From: Candidatus Omnitrophota bacterium
GTDB lineage: Bacteria; Omnitrophota; Gorgyraeia; 2-01-FULL-45-10
Direction: 5' to 3'
Assembly: GCA_016935115.1 (NCBI GenBank)
Contig: JAFGRN010000052.1
Coordinates: forward strand, 1 to 35,061
Length of the DNA stretch: 35,061 nucleotides
Positions 32,500 through 35,061 of the stretch are shown here, one piece after another (positions within the stretch are counted from its first letter, which is position 1; the number at the start of each line of letters is the position of its first letter). A model generated the notes under the pieces. It saw nothing but the letters and a program-made list of their open reading frames with translations. It was not told the origin of the DNA and made no database searches. A program made the position numbers and the translations under genes.

Positions 32500-33993
32500 C
32501 TAAAAATATTTCTTCTGGTATTCTTCGCTCAATTCCCTGAATATCTTATCACTGCCGGGAGCGCCGGATTCGATCTTCTCTATGTCATCCCAGCGTTCCT
32601 TCGGAAACCTCACATACAGGCAGAATGTCTTCAGTATGCGGTTTAAATGCTCTCTGGATAAGTTTTTATTTCTTATGACGCTATTATGCAGGAGCGTCGC
32701 GCCGCCGACGGACCTGTCTATGAGGCCCTTCTCCTCGCAGAGCTCGTACAGCCTCGTGCCCGTATACGGATAGAATATGAAGACGCTGACGCTGTCCGAT
32801 CTTATCTTCCTATTAAGCTCTATCGTATCGAATATCAATTCCCGCGTCTCGCACGGAAATCCTATGATATTGTTTACGCTGAGAGGCAGTCCCGCTTCAT
32901 TAATAATGTCACAGGCTTCCAGGAACTGTTTATTGGAAAACCTCTTCCCTACGATATTCCTCCTGAAATCCTCATTGCCATGCTCGAGGCCCACAGTTAT
33001 CCGGTCGCATCCGCACTCTTTCAACAGCCCGATCCTGCGCTTATCTATCGTCTCCGCCCGGGTCTGGCACCAGAAAGGCAACCCTATCTTATTCTTTATA
33101 TTCAGAAGCAATGTATCGAACACATCGTCTTTTAAAGTAAAAAAAGTATCGCTGTTGAAATATAAGAATTCGAGATCGTGCCTCTTTACAAGCTCAGATG
33201 CTTCCTCTACTATCCTATCAACGCTCTTCTTCCTGAAATAGCTCTGGTTGTTCTGCTTCCTGTACCACTCCCTGTAAGCCGGCGAGGCGCAAAAACTGCA
33301 GTCATAAGGACATCCTCTGTCGAAATCCAGGGGCAGCATCCTGCGCATCCTTCCCTGCATGGGACTGTAGAACCTTTTCTCCTCGAACAGCGAATAATCC
33401 GGAACCGGAAGTTTATCCAGATCTATCAGCGGCCTCAGGCCGTTCGAAATAATCCTGTCGCCTCGACGGAGACACAGGTTTTTAACATCCGCGTAATCCT
33501 TCTTCTCCTTGAGCCGTCCGCACAACTCGACGATGGCCTCTTCCCCCTCGCCCAGGCATATGATATCTATCTCCCTATGCCTGAAGGCTTTCTCTTTGAG
33601 ATAGGATATGTATATGCCCCCGAAGATCGTCACGGGCCTGTCATCGCCCAACGCCTTTATCAGCCTCAGGGCGAGGGGCATCGTATCCTCCACCACCGAT
33701 ACGCCTATCAGGTTCGGCCTGAAATCCCTGACTTTCTTCCTGAAGTCATCGGCCACATCGGTGTTTTTTACCGTGATCCCGTAATCACGGGCATCATAAG
33801 ATCTTACCTGAAGATACTCTTTCCGCGTTTCGTCCGGATTCTCTGTATCGGTCGAATAGTACGTAGTATCGAACAGTCCCACCTCGAAACCACGGCCCCT
33901 CAGGCATGCTGTGAGTATCCCTATGGCCGGCGGCAGGAGGTTCTTCATCATCAGGTTGGGATAGACGAGCAGTACTCTCAATTTGTTCGACAT
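32500..33993 (-). CDS. B12-binding-type radical SAM enzyme
   Basis: This 497-residue enzyme begins with a cobalamin-binding-like domain (LRVLLVYPNLMMKNLLPP, then GVSVVEDTMPLALRLI and TIFGGIYIS). A radical SAM domain follows, with the cluster cysteines 228, 232 and 235 in DRGCPYDCSFC. YFNSDTFFT and TVGLEHGNEDFRRNIVG are radical SAM lobe features. As in the enzyme at 6309-7691 the DxHxxG cobalamin ligand is not seen. B12-type radical SAM proteins in glycan clusters often methylate or rearrange carbons, but this target is unknown. It starts three bases after the FkbM gene and ends eight bases before the dehydrogenase. Confidence 0.83.
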   Translation of the reverse strand: MSNKLRVLLVYPNLMMKNLLPPAIGILTACLRGRGFEVGLFDTTYYSTDTENPDETRKEYLQVRSYDARDYGITVKNTDVADDFRKKVRDFRPNLIGVSVVEDTMPLALRLIKALGDDRPVTIFGGIYISYLKEKAFRHREIDIICLGEGEEAIVELCGRLKEKKDYADVKNLCLRRGDRIISNGLRPLIDLDKLPVPDYSLFEEKRFYSPMQGRMRRMLPLDFDRGCPYDCSFCASPAYREWYRKQNNQSYFRKKSVDRIVEEASELVKRHDLEFLYFNSDTFFTLKDDVFDTLLLNIKNKIGLPFWCQTRAETIDKRRIGLLKECGCDRITVGLEHGNEDFRRNIVGKRFSNKQFLEACDIINEAGLPLSVNNIIGFPCETRELIFDTIELNRKIRSDSVSVFIFYPYTGTRLYELCEEKGLIDRSVGGATLLHNSVIRNKNLSREHLNRILKTFCLYVRFPKERWDDIEKIESGAPGSDKIFRELSEEYQKKYF

Positions 33994-33996
33994 GGC

Positions 33997-34890
33997 CTAT
34001 CTCTTGAATATGTAATTGTGCATAGCCGCATACGGGCCGTCATTGCCGCCGTATGTATATCTGTGCCTGGAATGTACGATGAACCCATTCCTGGACATGA
34101 GACCGATTATCCTGTCCGCCTCGGCGCTGCCTTCTTCCAACTCCGCTATCACGCTTCTCAGCGCGGCGCTCTTAAGCGCCCCGCTTGCGCCCTCAAGCAC
34201 TTTATATTCGATCCCGTCGACATCTATCTTAATATGATTCGGCGCGGGTATCCCGAATTGCTTTATGAGGTCGTCTATCCTGTAAGATAGGACCGGCTGC
34301 CGGAAGACAGGAGCAAATGTCTCCCCTTTGCAATCCAGAGGCTTGCCGAAAGCGTGGAGGGCTCCGCCGGGCGTAAGGTTATTGTAATTGAACGTATCCA
34401 TAACCGTCTTGTCCGAAAGAGCTACCTGCAGGGGAATTATGCTGTCCTGGCATTCGTTCGTTATTATATTCCTGCAGAGCTCCACAAATGTCATGAAGCC
34501 CGGCTCAAACGCGTAGACCCTGACCCTGCCGTTGAAATACTTTGACGCAACCAGGGAGTAGGCTCCCACATTGGCGCCCACATCGTATAGCACGTCGCCC
34601 TCTTTCATGAAATCCTGGATCCAGGTTATCATCTCGGGCTCTTTCGCGCAGGAATGGAGCCTGACCCTGTATTCGATATCCGAATTTATATTCAGGAATA
34701 TATCACGCTCTTTGTAATCCATCTTCTTCACTATCTCGGCATTCGATTTTATGGCCAGGAGAAAGCCCGAAGGCATCGCATTGATCAGCGATACCATCGC
34801 CTTCCTGAAGATATCGCCCGTCCCGCGCCTCACGGCGCGCAGGAACATTATCTGTCTTTCCGTAAGCAGGTTTTTCAGCATCTTCTTCAT
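33997..34890 (-). CDS. FkbM-family SAM-dependent methyltransferase
   Basis: This 297-residue enzyme is of the FkbM methyltransferase family, whose members often O-methylate sugars or polyketides. The SAM-binding block DVGANVGAYSLVAS is at 103-116, FEP at 128-130, and the characteristic IKIDVDGIEYKVLEGA near 219-234. The first 60 residues are an extra, helical N-terminal region. Its ATG overlaps the SGNH hydrolase stop as ATGA. In this array it could methylate a sugar hydroxyl of the surface glycan. The exact position is unknown. Confidence 0.88.
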   Translation of the reverse strand: MKKMLKNLLTERQIMFLRAVRRGTGDIFRKAMVSLINAMPSGFLLAIKSNAEIVKKMDYKERDIFLNINSDIEYRVRLHSCAKEPEMITWIQDFMKEGDVLYDVGANVGAYSLVASKYFNGRVRVYAFEPGFMTFVELCRNIITNECQDSIIPLQVALSDKTVMDTFNYNNLTPGGALHAFGKPLDCKGETFAPVFRQPVLSYRIDDLIKQFGIPAPNHIKIDVDGIEYKVLEGASGALKSAALRSVIAELEEGSAEADRIIGLMSRNGFIVHSRHRYTYGGNDGPYAAMHNYIFKR

Positions 34891-35061
34891 TTGTTAAACA
34901 CCGCCTTCAGGACAGAGTTATATATGAGCCTATGCCCGTGCCCGGTATAGTGCACACCGTCGGAAGAGAAAGCGTTGGGATCGCGGATCGAGTCGCCCAG
35001 CGGCCTGACATAATCGATATTGCGGCCGGCCTTCTGTACTCCCGCAAGAAACCTGTTAGAC
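34887..35061 (-). CDS. C-terminal end of an SGNH/GDSL-type hydrolase (partial)
   Basis: The frame runs in from beyond the right edge and ends at a TGA at 34887-34889, overlapping the FkbM start as ATGA. The visible 57-58 residues end the protein with SSDGVHYTGHGHRLIYNSVL and KAVFNK. The DGVHYTGHG segment matches block V of SGNH/GDSL hydrolases, whose conserved Asp and His complete the catalytic triad. Such enzymes in glycan loci often act as acetylesterases or acyl transferases, so it could add or remove an O-acyl group. The N-terminal Ser/Gly blocks lie outside the window and cannot be checked. Confidence 0.7.
   Translation of the reverse strand, partial: SNRFLAGVQKAGRNIDYVRPLGDSIRDPNAFSSDGVHYTGHGHRLIYNSVLKAVFNK

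Noticed and set aside
33178-34290. Long plus-strand open frame opposite the radical SAM and FkbM genes
   Set aside because: It lies fully antisense to two strong minus-strand genes, has no recognisable domain and is rich in Arg, Pro and Tyr as expected for a complementary-frame shadow.
1-35061. tRNA, rRNA, CRISPR array or prophage
   Set aside because: No repeat-spacer pattern, clover-leaf-like segment, rRNA core sequence, integrase or phage structural gene was seen on either strand.

Overview
This window is one dense, almost gap-free array of 34 protein genes (one cut by the right edge), all on the minus strand. Transcription therefore runs from high to low coordinates. Base composition is moderate overall, near 50% or above in most lines I sampled. 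The gene content points to a Gram-negative bacterium with lipopolysaccharide or a similar glycan: a heptose-bisphosphate phosphatase, a heptosyltransferase-type GT9, a WaaL/Wzy-type membrane protein, a WecA/TagO-type initiating transferase and many GT2/GT4 glycosyltransferases. A short nested palindrome around 5608-5694 resembles dispersed palindromes I associate with uncultivated lineages such as Omnitrophota. That placement is a guess, since no rRNA or other taxonomic marker is present. I see no tRNA, rRNA, CRISPR array, transposase or integrase.

Regions, in the direction of transcription. (1) 35061-25260: surface-sugar cassette. It holds the end of an SGNH hydrolase, an FkbM methyltransferase, a B12-type radical SAM enzyme, a 2-hydroxyacid dehydrogenase, a sugar-nucleotide epimerase, a metal-dependent cyclase-family hydrolase, a putative GT-B transferase, a HAD phosphatase, a sugar-nucleotide reductase, CDP-glucose 4,6-dehydratase and an RmlC-like epimerase. 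A GT2 (25263-24322) ends this run. (2) 24250-24321: the only intergenic gap above 20 bases inside the array. It carries a promoter candidate with a palindrome between its -35 and -10 boxes. (3) 24249-15994: methyltransferase, LhgO-like oxidase, a glycosyltransferase fused to a DUF218 domain, a GT4, an NAD-dependent epimerase, the WecA/TagO-like transferase and the O-antigen ligase/polymerase family protein. (4) 15997-7688: core-type assembly, with a GT9, five GT2 enzymes of two repeated types, a NodU/CmcH-type carbamoyltransferase and a polyprenyl-phosphate sugar synthase-like GT2. (5) 7691-3914: radical SAM enzyme, small membrane protein, GT-C membrane glycosyltransferase carrying an in-frame palindromic insertion, and GmhB. 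(6) 3917-113: a GT28 diacylglycerol glucosyltransferase-like protein, family 4 uracil-DNA glycosylase and the replication-restart helicase PriA.

An economical reading is that one locus builds a decorated glycolipid. WecA-like and polyprenyl-phosphate enzymes load the lipid carriers. The nucleotide-sugar enzymes prepare unusual deoxysugars, and the GT2/GT4/GT9 enzymes extend the chain. The carbamoyl-, methyl- and acyl/deacyl-type enzymes decorate it, and the WaaL/Wzy-type protein joins or polymerises it. Seventeen neighbouring pairs overlap by exactly four bases (ATGA, GTGA or TTGA), which implies tight translational coupling. The two DNA-metabolism genes at the low end appear to be passengers in the same transcription direction.
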